A DNA stretch of 6,696 nucleotides from Oscillospiraceae bacterium (GCA_017521875.1 JAFXBH010000311.1:1-6696); one strand, 5' to 3'. Counted from the stretch's first letter, positions 1 through 6,643 are shown. A program made the numbers and translations. The notes: generated from the letters alone by a model not told the origin.

Positions 1-666
1 CAGAACATCCTTAATAATTGCCTTTTCAATACGCAGATCCAGCATCATACCCACCATCAGCATAGCCAGGCACACATTGGCGTTGGCCATAGGAGTGGCA
101 AAGGTTACCAAGGCCTCGGGAATGGGAATGCGGCATAGGGTGATGATAAAAAAGATCATGTATGAAATAAAGGGTACAGAGCGGGATAACTTATGGAAAA
201 CGGACTTTAAATTTATCTTACCGGTGCCTTCCAAAATGGAGGATGACAGCGCGTAAGTGGTGCCGTTACACATAATTCCGTTGCCAATATCAAAGAGGCA
301 GGCAGCGATTACACTGACAGGCCCAAAACTACTCTGCAGAAACGGTAGTGCAAAAATGCTCACATTGTAACTGGGAATGCAGTTAAGCCATATAGCCCGA
401 ATGGGTCTGGGATACGTTCTGCTGATGAGATAGCCGATCAGCAGCATCAGCCAGTTCATACCGAAGCCCAGTAAAATGATAACCAGCAGAGAGGGTTCTA
501 TGCTGTAGGAGGAAAAACTGACCAGCACCGCACAGGGGAGCGTGAGATTCAGTATGATTTTCATAGGAATCTTATAATCCTCCGGCCCAAAGAAGCCTTT
601 TTTCTTCAGAATGTATCCAAAGGCAATCAAAAACAGAAAGGCAGCCGGTTTCAAGAGCATAGACAA
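1..666 (-). CDS. AEC family (auxin efflux carrier-like) transporter, N-terminal part, cut by window edge
   Basis: This open frame runs off the left edge, and I translated it by hand. It gives about 222 residues of a very hydrophobic protein; AEC permeases (Mem_trans family) are usually about 300-320 residues. Seen: a first membrane segment at about residues 4-20 (KPAAFLFLIAFGYILKK), a second containing ILNLTLPCAVL, a third rich in Leu/Ile/Gly around GFGMNWLMLLIGYLIS, an Arg/Pro loop, then ALPFLQSSFGP and a conserved-looking DIGNG. A basic loop and further helices follow, with TPMANANVCLAMLMVGMMLD near the edge. This order matches bacterial AEC proteins, which are thought to export small organic acids, amino acids or peptides; the substrate cannot be read here. 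The start is probably TTG at 666-664, because the Shine-Dalgarno site GAGGTG (678-673) lies 6 nt from it and 12 nt from the in-frame ATG at 660-658. The C-terminal half is outside the window. Confidence 0.84.
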   Translation of the reverse strand, partial: MSMLLKPAAFLFLIAFGYILKKKGFFGPEDYKIPMKIILNLTLPCAVLVSFSSYSIEPSLLVIILLGFGMNWLMLLIGYLISRTYPRPIRAIWLNCIPSYNVSIFALPFLQSSFGPVSVIAACLFDIGNGIMCNGTTYALSSSILEGTGKINLKSVFHKLSRSVPFISYMIFFIITLCRIPIPEALVTFATPMANANVCLAMLMVGMMLDLRIEKAIIKDVL

Positions 667-672
667 AGGAAA

Positions 673-678
673 CACCTC
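673..678 (-). promoter_or_regulatory. Ribosome binding site of the AEC transporter, favouring a TTG start
   Basis: On the minus strand GAGGTG is followed by TTTCCT, TTG, TCT and ATG. Spacing is good for the TTG (664-666) and too long for the ATG (658-660), so the protein probably gains two residues (Met-Ser) over an ATG-based call. No other Shine-Dalgarno-like run lies nearer the ATG. Confidence 0.6.
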
Positions 679-691
679 ATTTGTTCATAGA

Positions 692-720
692 GTAAGGGCG
701 TGCATACAACACACCCTTAC
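692..720 (-). repeat. Intergenic inverted repeat (11-bp stem, 7-nt loop) between the aminopeptidase and transporter genes
   Basis: Arms 692-702 (GTAAGGGCGTG) and 710-720 (CACACCCTTAC) are inverted copies with one difference. Read as RNA from the minus strand that difference is a G-U pair, so the 11-bp stem is fully paired; from the plus strand it is a C-A mismatch. It lies 18 bp past the aminopeptidase stop and 13 nt before the transporter Shine-Dalgarno site. In the minus direction no T-run follows (TCTATGAAC), so it is not a standard intrinsic terminator. It may be a weak or 3'-end-protecting hairpin, or one copy of a dispersed GTARGGG-type palindrome of the sort I recall from clostridial genomes. 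The last point is memory, not a search. I see no convincing promoter in the 72-bp gap. Confidence 0.6.
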
Positions 721-738
721 AATCGTATTTTGTTGTTT

Positions 739-2118
739 TTATGCTTCGTAAATAGCCTTGCAGGCCAACATAGTCATATAGCAGTCCAGTTTGCTGACCA
801 CTTCCATAGGTGCGTGCATACTGACCACCGGCACACCGGCATCCACAGTAACAATGTTCCGGTTTGCCATATAAGCAGCCACTGTGCCGCCGCCACCTTG
901 GTCAACCTTGCCCAAAGTGCCGATCTGCCAGATAACACCTGCGTTATCCAAAGTGGTGCGCACATGACCCATAGCCTCGGCTGCGGCATCGGAAGAGCCG
1001 CCCTTACCACGGGAACCGGTGTATTTCATAATGGCTACGCCGTAATTGACCTTGGCGTTGTTCCGACGGTCGGAAACCTCGGGGAAGTTGGGGTCAAAGG
1101 CGTTGGTCACGTCTGCGGACAGACAGAAGGAGTTGGCAAAGCAGTGGCTGAGTTTGACGCCCTGAGCGTCGCAGAGCATTTCCATAAAGTACTCAAAAGC
1201 GTGGCTCAGCATACCGGAAACGCCTACAGAACCGATTTCTTCTTTGTCTGCCAGAATGCACACAGCGGTGTGCTTGGGAGTGCCCATGGTCAGCAAGGGT
1301 TCGATTTCTGCGTATGCGCATACCCGGTCATCGTGACCGTAAGCGCCCAACAGACTTCTGTCCAGACCCACTTCACGGCACTTGCCGGCAGGCACCATAG
1401 TCAGTTCGGCAGAGAGGAAATCTTCCTCGATCATACCGTACTTTTCGTTCAGCAGTTTCATAATGTGGAGTTTCACCATATCAGCGCCTTCACCGGTGAG
1501 AGGTTCACTGCCCATAATCACATTCATCTGCTCTGCTTCAATGGCCTTGGCAGCGGTTTTCTGCATCTGATCGGCAGCCAGATGGGGCAGCAGGTCGGAT
1601 ACATACAAAACAGGATCGGATTCCTCTTCACCGATAGAGACGGTGATCACACTGCCGTCCTTGCGGTAAACCACGCCGTGGAGCGCCAGAGCGATGGTGG
1701 CCCACTGATATTTCTTGATGCCGCCGTAGTAGTGGGTCTTCAGATAGGCAATCTCAGAGTCCTCATACAGGGGGTTGGGCTTAATGTCCATACGGGGGGA
1801 GTCCACATGGGCGGCGCAAATGTTAGCGCCGTTGGCCAAAGACTCGCTGCCGATCACAGCCAGCATAATGCTCTTGCCACGATTGTTCAGATATACCTTA
1901 TCACCGGGCTTGATGGCCTTGCCGGGAACCATTGCCTGAAAGCCGTTGGCTTCAGCAGTTTCCACGGCCCAAGTGGTGGCTTCCCGTTCGGTCTTGCAGG
2001 CGTCCAGGAAAGCGGTGTAGCGTTTGCAGTAATCGTTCATATCGGCTTTCTGCTGGTCAGACAGACCTGTATAGCCGTTTTTGGGAGAATACAAAAGGTT
2101 GTTTCTCAGTTCTTCCAT
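739..2118 (-). CDS. M18 family zinc aminopeptidase (ApeA / aminopeptidase 1 type)
   Basis: This is a cytosolic metallo-aminopeptidase that removes N-terminal residues from peptides, likely in the last step of peptide breakdown. The 459-residue length is normal for bacterial M18 enzymes. Seen, in order: AAHVDSPRMD with first metal ligands His104 and Asp106; YYGGIKKYQW at about 130-139, typical of the aminopeptidase 1 branch; GHDDRVCAYAE at 261-271; the DKEEIGS motif with catalytic and bridging Glu293/Glu294; SADVTNAFDPNF with Asp336; GSRGKGGSSDAA at 368-379; and VSMHAPMEV with the last metal His435. Assignment of ligands follows the family pattern. There is no signal peptide or membrane segment. 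The ATG at 2118-2116 has Shine-Dalgarno AAAGGAG (2133-2127) 8 nt upstream, which overlaps the coaE stop codon, so translation is probably coupled to coaE. It is the last gene of the block, and the gap after it holds a hairpin. The gene is intact with no frameshift. Confidence 0.96.
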   Translation of the reverse strand: MEELRNNLLYSPKNGYTGLSDQQKADMNDYCKRYTAFLDACKTEREATTWAVETAEANGFQAMVPGKAIKPGDKVYLNNRGKSIMLAVIGSESLANGANICAAHVDSPRMDIKPNPLYEDSEIAYLKTHYYGGIKKYQWATIALALHGVVYRKDGSVITVSIGEEESDPVLYVSDLLPHLAADQMQKTAAKAIEAEQMNVIMGSEPLTGEGADMVKLHIMKLLNEKYGMIEEDFLSAELTMVPAGKCREVGLDRSLLGAYGHDDRVCAYAEIEPLLTMGTPKHTAVCILADKEEIGSVGVSGMLSHAFEYFMEMLCDAQGVKLSHCFANSFCLSADVTNAFDPNFPEVSDRRNNAKVNYGVAIMKYTGSRGKGGSSDAAAEAMGHVRTTLDNAGVIWQIGTLGKVDQGGGGTVAAYMANRNIVTVDAGVPVVSMHAPMEVVSKLDCYMTMLACKAIYEA

Positions 2119-2131
2119 AGTAATCGCTCCT

Positions 2132-2719
2132 TTATTGCTTTTCTTTTATTATAAACCTATCCCGGAAAAACACAAGACATTTCTTATAAAAATCTTCCTG
2201 GGAATCAAAGTTTTCTAAGATAAAATCGCACTTTTCCCGAAAATAACTTTCTGGCTTTTGGGCGCGGATACGCAAAATGGCTTGCTCCCGGGAGATGCCG
2301 TCCCGGGCAGTCAGCCGCAACAGGCGATCTTCTTCCTTGGCAACGATGGCCACGGTGGCATCGCAAAGAACGGCCAGCCCGCCGTCAAACAGTTCAATGG
2401 CATCAATGGCAGCCAGCGCAGGGCAGGGGGTCAGCAAGGACAGAACTTTCTGCCGCACTGCGGTGTGGGTAATGGTGTTGAGAATAGCCAGTTGTTCCGG
2501 ATCGGAAAATACGATCTTCGCCAGTTTCTTGCGATCTAAAATCCCATTGGTGACGGTGCCGGGAAAATGGTTTTCAATGGCGTTTAGCAGATTCTTGTCA
2601 GAGGAGAGCAGTTGGTGATATACTTTGTCGCAGTCAATCACCGTGCCGCCCAAATCAGCAATGGCTTGCAGGGCGGTGGTTTTTCCGCAACCGGTACCAC
2701 CGGTGATGCCGATGATCAT
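2132..2719 (-). CDS. coaE: Dephospho-CoA kinase (CoaE)
   Basis: It catalyses the last step of coenzyme A synthesis: ATP-dependent phosphorylation of the 3'-hydroxyl of the ribose of dephospho-CoA, in the cytosol. The length of 195 residues is usual. Seen: the P-loop GGTGCGKT at residues 7-14 directly after the first strand MIIGIT; VIDCDKVYHQL at 28-38, the counterpart of the family's D-A-D motif; a helix with DRKKLAKIVFSDPEQLAILN at 62-81; the lid-region RLTARDGISREQA at 135-147 followed by RIRAQ; and CDFILEN at 164-170 matching the late aDyvIxN strand. The canonical D-x-P-L-L-x-E segment is replaced by IDAIELFDGG (105-114), which I think is a clostridial subtype. The ATG at 2719-2717 overlaps the sua5 stop as ATGA, with Shine-Dalgarno GGAGGTGG (2731-2724) inside the end of sua5. 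Translational coupling is therefore likely. Confidence 0.96.
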   Translation of the reverse strand: MIIGITGGTGCGKTTALQAIADLGGTVIDCDKVYHQLLSSDKNLLNAIENHFPGTVTNGILDRKKLAKIVFSDPEQLAILNTITHTAVRQKVLSLLTPCPALAAIDAIELFDGGLAVLCDATVAIVAKEEDRLLRLTARDGISREQAILRIRAQKPESYFREKCDFILENFDSQEDFYKKCLVFFRDRFIIKEKQ

Positions 2720-3750
2720 ACTTCCACCTCCGGGTCAATGATGCGGAATGCGGCGGCTTTCTTCAACCGATTCTGTACCGCATAGGCAATGCCACCGCCG
2801 TCAGGACACCGGGCGTAGACCCGGCCGATGCCGGGACTGTCCAACTCCCGCAAGGCGGCAAAAAGACCGGCAGACAGGGTGGCGGTATCCGCCTCCCGTC
2901 CATAGGAAAGGGGATTGCAGCCGCTATAAAGGGGCAATTCTTCCTCGAAACACAGCACCCGGTCATTGGGAACAAAGTGGGAACGAATGTAGGCGGCCGC
3001 GTTTTCCCGACTGCCGGCTACGATCACCACTTCCGCCTGAGGGGCGTAGTGCTTATACTTCATACCGGGGGCTTTGGCCACGGCATCTTTGTCAATTTGG
3101 GCAACCACGGCCTTGTCGACCACCAGATCGCCCAGCACTTCCATTAATTGCTCCGGTGTGATGCCGCCGGGCCGCAGCAGCCGGGGACGATCTTCCGTCA
3201 AGTCCACAATGGTGGATTCTACGCCCACCCGGCAAGGACCGCCATCTACCACGGCGGCAATTTTTCCGTCGTGATCATGGAGCACATGCTCTGCGGTAGT
3301 GGTGGAGGGTTTGCCGGAAATATTTGCAGAAGGAGCAGCCACCGGCACACCGGATAAACGGATAATTTCTCTGGTAACGGCATTGTCCGGACACCGAACG
3401 GCAACGGTGGGCAGACCTGCCCGGGTTTCCAATGGCACACAATCCTTGGCCGGCAGCACCATCGTCAAAGGGCCGGGCCAGAACTTTTCCGCCAAAATAT
3501 AGGCCGCTTGGGGAATGTTATGGCAGAATTTTTCCATATCCGCAGCCTCGGCCACATGGAGAATCAGCGGGTTGTCCTGAGGACGACCTTTGGCTAAAAA
3601 GATCTTGGCCACGGCCTCCGGATTCAGTCCGTCAGCGCCCAGACCGTAAACAGTCTCTGTGGGAATGGCCACCAACTCCCCGGATTTTATAATCTCCGCC
3701 GCAATCGACGGGGTTTCCGGGCCGTTGGAAGATAATATAAGAGTTTTCAT
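2716..3750 (-). CDS. ywlC: L-threonylcarbamoyladenylate synthase, long two-domain Sua5/YwlC type
   Basis: It makes threonylcarbamoyl-AMP from threonine, bicarbonate and ATP, the activated donor that the TsaBDE proteins use to form t6A37 in ANN-decoding tRNAs. It has 344 residues, as in full-length Sua5 rather than the short TsaC form. Seen: a YrdC domain at about residues 13-200 with VAIPTETVYGLGAD (27-40), the nucleotide-site KGRPQDNPLILH (54-65), FWPGPLTMVLP (90-100), PVAAPSANISGKPS (136-149), and RVGVESTIVDL (174-184) leading to LLRPGGIT (191-198). The linker APGMKYKHYAP at 227-237 is a Sua5 hallmark that closes over the active site. The C-terminal Sua5 domain at about 240-344 has the late GIGRVYAR segment. 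The ATG at 3750-3748 has Shine-Dalgarno GGAGGA (3762-3757) 6 nt upstream, in the 18-bp gap after the hydrolase. The gene is intact; the other t6A genes are not in this window. Confidence 0.97.
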   Translation of the reverse strand: MKTLILSSNGPETPSIAAEIIKSGELVAIPTETVYGLGADGLNPEAVAKIFLAKGRPQDNPLILHVAEAADMEKFCHNIPQAAYILAEKFWPGPLTMVLPAKDCVPLETRAGLPTVAVRCPDNAVTREIIRLSGVPVAAPSANISGKPSTTTAEHVLHDHDGKIAAVVDGGPCRVGVESTIVDLTEDRPRLLRPGGITPEQLMEVLGDLVVDKAVVAQIDKDAVAKAPGMKYKHYAPQAEVVIVAGSRENAAAYIRSHFVPNDRVLCFEEELPLYSGCNPLSYGREADTATLSAGLFAALRELDSPGIGRVYARCPDGGGIAYAVQNRLKKAAAFRIIDPEVEV

Positions 3751-3768
3751 AGTGAATCCTCCGGCGCG

Positions 3769-4548
3769 CTAAAATCCCATGGCGCGCAATTCTTCAATAA
3801 TGTGCAAGTAAAACAGGCCAACGCCTGTCAGTTTTTGTTTGGTACCGTATATACCAACCATCTTAAAATGGTCAATTTCCTCCCCCATAGTGCCCCGGTA
3901 ATGTCCCCAACGGCTGGATTTCACCGCAACCATCCCGTCGGTATCGTCCTGCTCACAGTAGCGGGATATTTTATAGGGAATGAATAGCAAAAAAGCATTT
4001 TTCTGCGGCGCAATGGATGAGAAACTCTGATAATACACGGAACTGACATTGGGAACGGCGTAATTAAATTCTGCCATAGCATCGGTAGTCAGTTCTTGCC
4101 CCATCTGCAACAGATTTGGCTGTTGGTCCCCGAAAATCCGGAAAAATCCATTGACAAAAAATGCGATGATCTTGGCGATCCAGTGGGGCATTTTCAGTAA
4201 ATGCGCACTAAGACCGGAGCCGTAGTGGGGCGTGGAAAGGGTGGTGAGGGATGCTACATGCTGTCCCATATCCAGTTGGGAAATCATGTACCGGGCGTCC
4301 AAGCCGCCTTTGGAATGGGCGATGATATTGACCTTTTGGCAGTTTTCCTTTTTCAGAATCGCCAGGATCTCTTCTTTCAGTTGGACGGCATTGCCGGCGA
4401 TGGTGCCCACACCGTCCTGGTTGGTGACAAAAACCGTTACGCCCTGTTTTCGCAAGAAATCTGTGATTCCCCGAAAGGCAGGCCAAAAGAAAAAATCCTT
4501 TGCCATCATTCCGTGGACAAGCACAACGGGATATTGGTTTTTTTTCAC
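3769..4548 (-). CDS. Alpha/beta-hydrolase, triacylglycerol lipase-like esterase, apparently cytoplasmic
   Basis: This is probably a carboxylester hydrolase or lipase; the natural substrate is unknown. The 259-residue protein starts at the first beta strand. Seen: YPVVLVHGMM (6-15) with the lipase oxyanion-loop HG; NIIAHSKGGLDAR (74-86) carrying the nucleophile elbow A-H-S-K-G with Ser79; LTTLSTPHYGS (101-111), typical of bacterial lipases; a hydrophobic cap-like stretch at about 123-138; DDTDGMVAVKS with the likely acid Asp204; and EEIDHFKMVG with the likely catalytic His227. The triad is inferred from order and spacing. No signal peptide precedes the fold, unlike secreted family I lipases. 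The start is GTG at 4548-4546: an in-frame TAG at 4566-4564 rules out any earlier start, and the next Met (residue 14) would lose the first strand. Eight A residues follow the GTG. The gene begins right after the tpiA terminator and stands 18 bp before sua5. It could equally be called a PGAP1-like or acyltransferase-type hydrolase. Confidence 0.86.
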   Translation of the reverse strand: MKKNQYPVVLVHGMMAKDFFFWPAFRGITDFLRKQGVTVFVTNQDGVGTIAGNAVQLKEEILAILKKENCQKVNIIAHSKGGLDARYMISQLDMGQHVASLTTLSTPHYGSGLSAHLLKMPHWIAKIIAFFVNGFFRIFGDQQPNLLQMGQELTTDAMAEFNYAVPNVSSVYYQSFSSIAPQKNAFLLFIPYKISRYCEQDDTDGMVAVKSSRWGHYRGTMGEEIDHFKMVGIYGTKQKLTGVGLFYLHIIEELRAMGF

Positions 4549-4553
4549 CGGAG

Positions 4554-4565
4554 CACCTCCCTCCT
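4554..4565 (-). promoter_or_regulatory. Doubled Shine-Dalgarno site of the hydrolase gene, fixing its GTG start
   Basis: The minus strand reads AGGAGGGAGGTG, two overlapping GGAGG cores. The nearer one (4560-4556) is 7 nt from the GTG at 4548-4546. With the in-frame TAG inside this stretch, it leaves GTG as the only reasonable start. The nearer core can also pair weakly with the CTCC just after it (GGAG-GTG-CTCC), which may be chance. Confidence 0.75.
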
Positions 4566-4603
4566 ATAAAAAGTACATGGAGCAGCCGGGAAACTGCTCC
4601 ATG
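4566..4603 (-). terminator. Intrinsic terminator downstream of tpiA
   Basis: A perfect 10-bp inverted repeat has arms 4594-4603 and 4576-4585 (CATGGAGCAG / CTGCTCCATG) and an 8-nt loop. On the minus strand it is followed by TACTTTTTAT, with the T-run at 4572-4568. It starts 7 bp past the tpiA stop codon. The stem is GC-rich enough and the T-run close enough to work, although the run is only five T long and offset by three bases, so some read-through into the hydrolase gene is plausible. Confidence 0.8.
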
Positions 4604-4610
4604 ATTTTAC

Positions 4611-5390
4611 TTAAACAGTGGGCTGGTTAGCAGCCTCGATGATCTGTACGAACTTCTCGGGAACCAGAGAAGCGCCGCCGATCAGACCGCCGTCGATGTC
4701 GGGCTGTGCCAACAGTTCGTAGGCGTTCTTTTCGTTCATGCTGCCACCATACAGAATGGAGATGACGCGGGCATTCTTGGAAGAGTACAGTTTGCGGACA
4801 ACGGCACGAATGTTTTCACAAACTTCCTGTGCCTGCTCGGGGGTAGCGGTCAGGCCGGTACCGATGGCCCAGATGGGTTCGTAGGCAATGATCACCTTGC
4901 GGATCTTGTCTTCGGGAACATCCTTCAGACCCAACTTGATCTGCATAGCGATGTGCTCTTCGGTAACGCCGTTCTGACGCTGTTCCAGAGTTTCACCGCA
5001 GCACATAATGGGGGTCAGACCTGCTTCCAAAGCAGCCAGAACCTTGGCGTTGACGGTGGCATCGGTTTCACCGAACATCTCACGACGCTCGGAGTGGCCA
5101 ATGATCACATACTTACAGCCGGCATCTACCAGCATATCGGTAGCCAATTCACCGGTGAAAGCGCCCTTTGCCTCAAAGTGGCAGTTTTCAGCGCCGATAC
5201 CTACACGGGTCTCACGCATAGCGCGGACAGCGGCAGGAATGCAGATGGCGGGAACACACAGGGCAACATCACACCAACGACCCTTGGGCATAATGGCCTT
5301 CAGGGCGGTCATAAACTCCTTGGTCTGAGAGGGAGTCTTGTTCATCTTCCAGTTACCGGCAATGACGGTCTTACGATACTTTCTGTTCAT
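4611..5390 (-). CDS. tpiA: Triosephosphate isomerase
   Basis: It interconverts dihydroxyacetone phosphate and glyceraldehyde 3-phosphate in glycolysis and gluconeogenesis, as a cytosolic TIM-barrel dimer. The 259-residue length is slightly longer than the usual 250 or so. Seen: GNWKMNK at 12-18 with substrate-binding Asn13 and Lys15; [16 protein letters not shown] at 66-81; the electrophile His99 in [18 protein letters not shown] at 130-138; the catalytic base Glu171 in [19 protein letters not shown] at 212-219; and the phosphate-binding GGLIGGASL at 234-242. In the mobile loop after AIGTG the usual Lys is Leu180 ([11 protein letters not shown]). The ATG at 5390-5388 has Shine-Dalgarno AAAGGAGA (5406-5399) 8 nt upstream and lies 30 bp after pgk. 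A terminator follows at once, so pgk-tpiA ends a transcription unit. The gene is intact. Confidence 0.99.
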   Translation of the reverse strand: MNRKYRKTVIAGNWKMNKTPSQTKEFMTALKAIMPKGRWCDVALCVPAICIPAAVRAMRETRVGIGAENCHFEAKGAFTGELATDMLVDAGCKYVIIGHSERREMFGETDATVNAKVLAALEAGLTPIMCCGETLEQRQNGVTEEHIAMQIKLGLKDVPEDKIRKVIIAYEPIWAIGTGLTATPEQAQEVCENIRAVVRKLYSSKNARVISILYGGSMNEKNAYELLAQPDIDGGLIGGASLVPEKFVQIIEAANQPTV

Positions 5391-5420
5391 TTTTCTTATC
5401 TCCTTTTTCTATATCCACAC

Positions 5421-6620
5421 TTATTTGTCTTCCAGGCAAGCGATACCGGGCAGTTCCAGACCCTCCAGGAATTCCAGGGAGGCGCCGCCACCGGTGGAAA
5501 TGTGGGTGATGGAACCGGCAAAGCCCAACTGCTCGCAAGCAGCAGCGGAGTCGCCACCGCCAACGATGGTCACGGCGTCGGAATCAGCCAGAGCCTGGGC
5601 AACAGCGATGGTGCCCTTGTTGAGAACGGGGTTTTCGAACACGCCCATAGGACCGTTCCAAACCACAGTCTTAGCGGCCTTAGCGGCAGCGGCGAATTCA
5701 GCGCAAGCCTTGGGGCCGATGTCCAGACCCATCTGATCTTCGGGGATAGCGGTGCAGTCAACATAGTCCACAGCGATCTCAGCGTCGATGGGGGAGGGGA
5801 AAGCGGAAGCGATTGCGGTATCCACAGGCAGCAGCATTTTTACGCCCTTAGCCTGAGCCTTTGCCATCATTTCCTTGCAGTAGTCCAACTTTTCGTTGTC
5901 TACCAGGGACTTACCTACGGTGTAACCCTGAGCAGCCAGGAAGGTGTATGCCATACCGCCGCCGATGATCAGGGTGTCAACCTTTTCCAGCAGGTTGTTG
6001 ATAACATTCAGTTTGTCAGAAACCTTAGCGCCGCCCAAAATGGCAACGAAAGGACGCTCGGGATTGGCCAGAGCCTTACCCATAATGGAAACTTCCTTCT
6101 GCACCAGATAACCGGAAACAGCAGGCAGATAGTCAGCAACACCGGCAGTGGAGGAGTGGGCGCGGTGGGCAGTACCGAATGCGTCGTTAACAAAGATGTC
6201 AGCCATAGAGGCCAGATCCTTGCTCAGTTCGGGGTCGTTCTTGGTCTCGCCCTTGATGTAACGGGTATTTTCCAGCAGCATCACATCGCCGTCTTTCAAA
6301 GCAGCAGCCTTGGCCTTGGCGTCTTCGCCTGCTACATCGGCAGCCATAATGACTTCCTTGCCCAGCAGTTCGCTGAGACGGTCGGCTACGACCTTCAGGC
6401 TCAGTTCGGGTTTCCATTCGCCCTTGGGCTTGCCCATATGGGAGCACAGGATCACCTTAGCGCCCTTGTTGACCAAATATTCAATGGTGGGCAGCGCAGC
6501 CACGATCCGCTTATCGGAAGTGATGCGGCCTTCTTTGGTGGGAACATTGAAGTCGCAGCGACACAGAACCCGCTTGCCGGCTACTTCAATATCTTCAATA
6601 GACTTCTTGTTGTAGTTCAT
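5421..6620 (-). CDS. pgk: Phosphoglycerate kinase
   Basis: It transfers phosphate between 1,3-bisphosphoglycerate and ADP, giving ATP and 3-phosphoglycerate; it is a cytosolic two-domain monomer. From the chosen start it has 399 residues, normal for bacteria. Seen: the N-domain signature [11 protein letters not shown] (17-27) with substrate Asp23/Asn25; the substrate-binding SHMGKPKG (60-67); [11 protein letters not shown] (115-125); [16 protein letters not shown] (143-158); GGAKVSDK at 196-203 with nucleotide-site Lys199 and Lys203; [11 protein letters not shown] (218-228); [10 protein letters not shown] (320-329); and the C-domain glycine loops GGGDSAAA (354-361) and [11 protein letters not shown] (375-385). 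The start is ATG at 6620-6618. The in-frame ATG at 6635, which would add MEEIT, lies across the Shine-Dalgarno site itself and is an unlikely start. tpiA follows after 30 bp without a terminator, so the two are co-transcribed. A palindromic repeat sits immediately upstream. Confidence 0.99.
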   Translation of the reverse strand: MNYNKKSIEDIEVAGKRVLCRCDFNVPTKEGRITSDKRIVAALPTIEYLVNKGAKVILCSHMGKPKGEWKPELSLKVVADRLSELLGKEVIMAADVAGEDAKAKAAALKDGDVMLLENTRYIKGETKNDPELSKDLASMADIFVNDAFGTAHRAHSSTAGVADYLPAVSGYLVQKEVSIMGKALANPERPFVAILGGAKVSDKLNVINNLLEKVDTLIIGGGMAYTFLAAQGYTVGKSLVDNEKLDYCKEMMAKAQAKGVKMLLPVDTAIASAFPSPIDAEIAVDYVDCTAIPEDQMGLDIGPKACAEFAAAAKAAKTVVWNGPMGVFENPVLNKGTIAVAQALADSDAVTIVGGGDSAAACEQLGFAGSITHISTGGGASLEFLEGLELPGIACLEDK

Positions 6621-6627
6621 AGTTATT

Positions 6628-6633
6628 TCCTCC
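6628..6633 (-). promoter_or_regulatory. Ribosome binding site of pgk, deciding the start
   Basis: GGAGGA on the minus strand is 7 nt (AATAACT) before the ATG at 6620-6618. The competing upstream in-frame ATG (6635-6633) overlaps this site by one base and has no Shine-Dalgarno sequence of its own (ACAAAAAGTA precedes it), so the shorter protein is preferred. Confidence 0.85.
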
Positions 6634-6643
6634 ATTACTTTTT

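Noticed and set aside
677..688. Tiny leader frame ATG-AAC-AAA-TGA before the AEC transporter
   Set aside because: It is only three sense codons, has no Shine-Dalgarno site, and its stop runs into the transporter's own site. It is most likely chance.
667..738. Promoter for the transporter in the 72-bp gap
   Set aside because: Candidate -35 and -10 boxes such as TTGTAT and TCTATG overlap the hairpin and have poor sequence and spacing. I cannot support a call.
692..740. Intrinsic terminator reading on the plus strand (hairpin followed by AATCGTATTTTGTTGTTTTT)
   Set aside because: There is no plus-strand gene upstream to terminate, the T-rich stretch begins several bases after the stem, and the stem has a C-A mismatch in that direction.
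700..2154. A 484-codon open frame on the plus strand opposite the whole aminopeptidase gene
   Set aside because: It starts with GTG inside the hairpin and has no Shine-Dalgarno site. The product is His/Val/Gly-rich with no recognisable domain, while the opposite strand carries a complete M18 enzyme with all motifs. Long antisense frames of this kind arise from codon bias.
2748..3692. Several plus-strand open frames of 60-140 codons opposite sua5
   Set aside because: They are low-complexity Arg/Pro/Ser-rich shadows of a clear gene, overlap one another, and have no ribosome binding sites or family motifs.
6621..6635. Upstream in-frame ATG for pgk adding MEEIT
   Set aside because: The ATG overlaps the Shine-Dalgarno site that serves the ATG at 6620, has no site of its own, and PGK proteins normally begin near the MNYNKK position.
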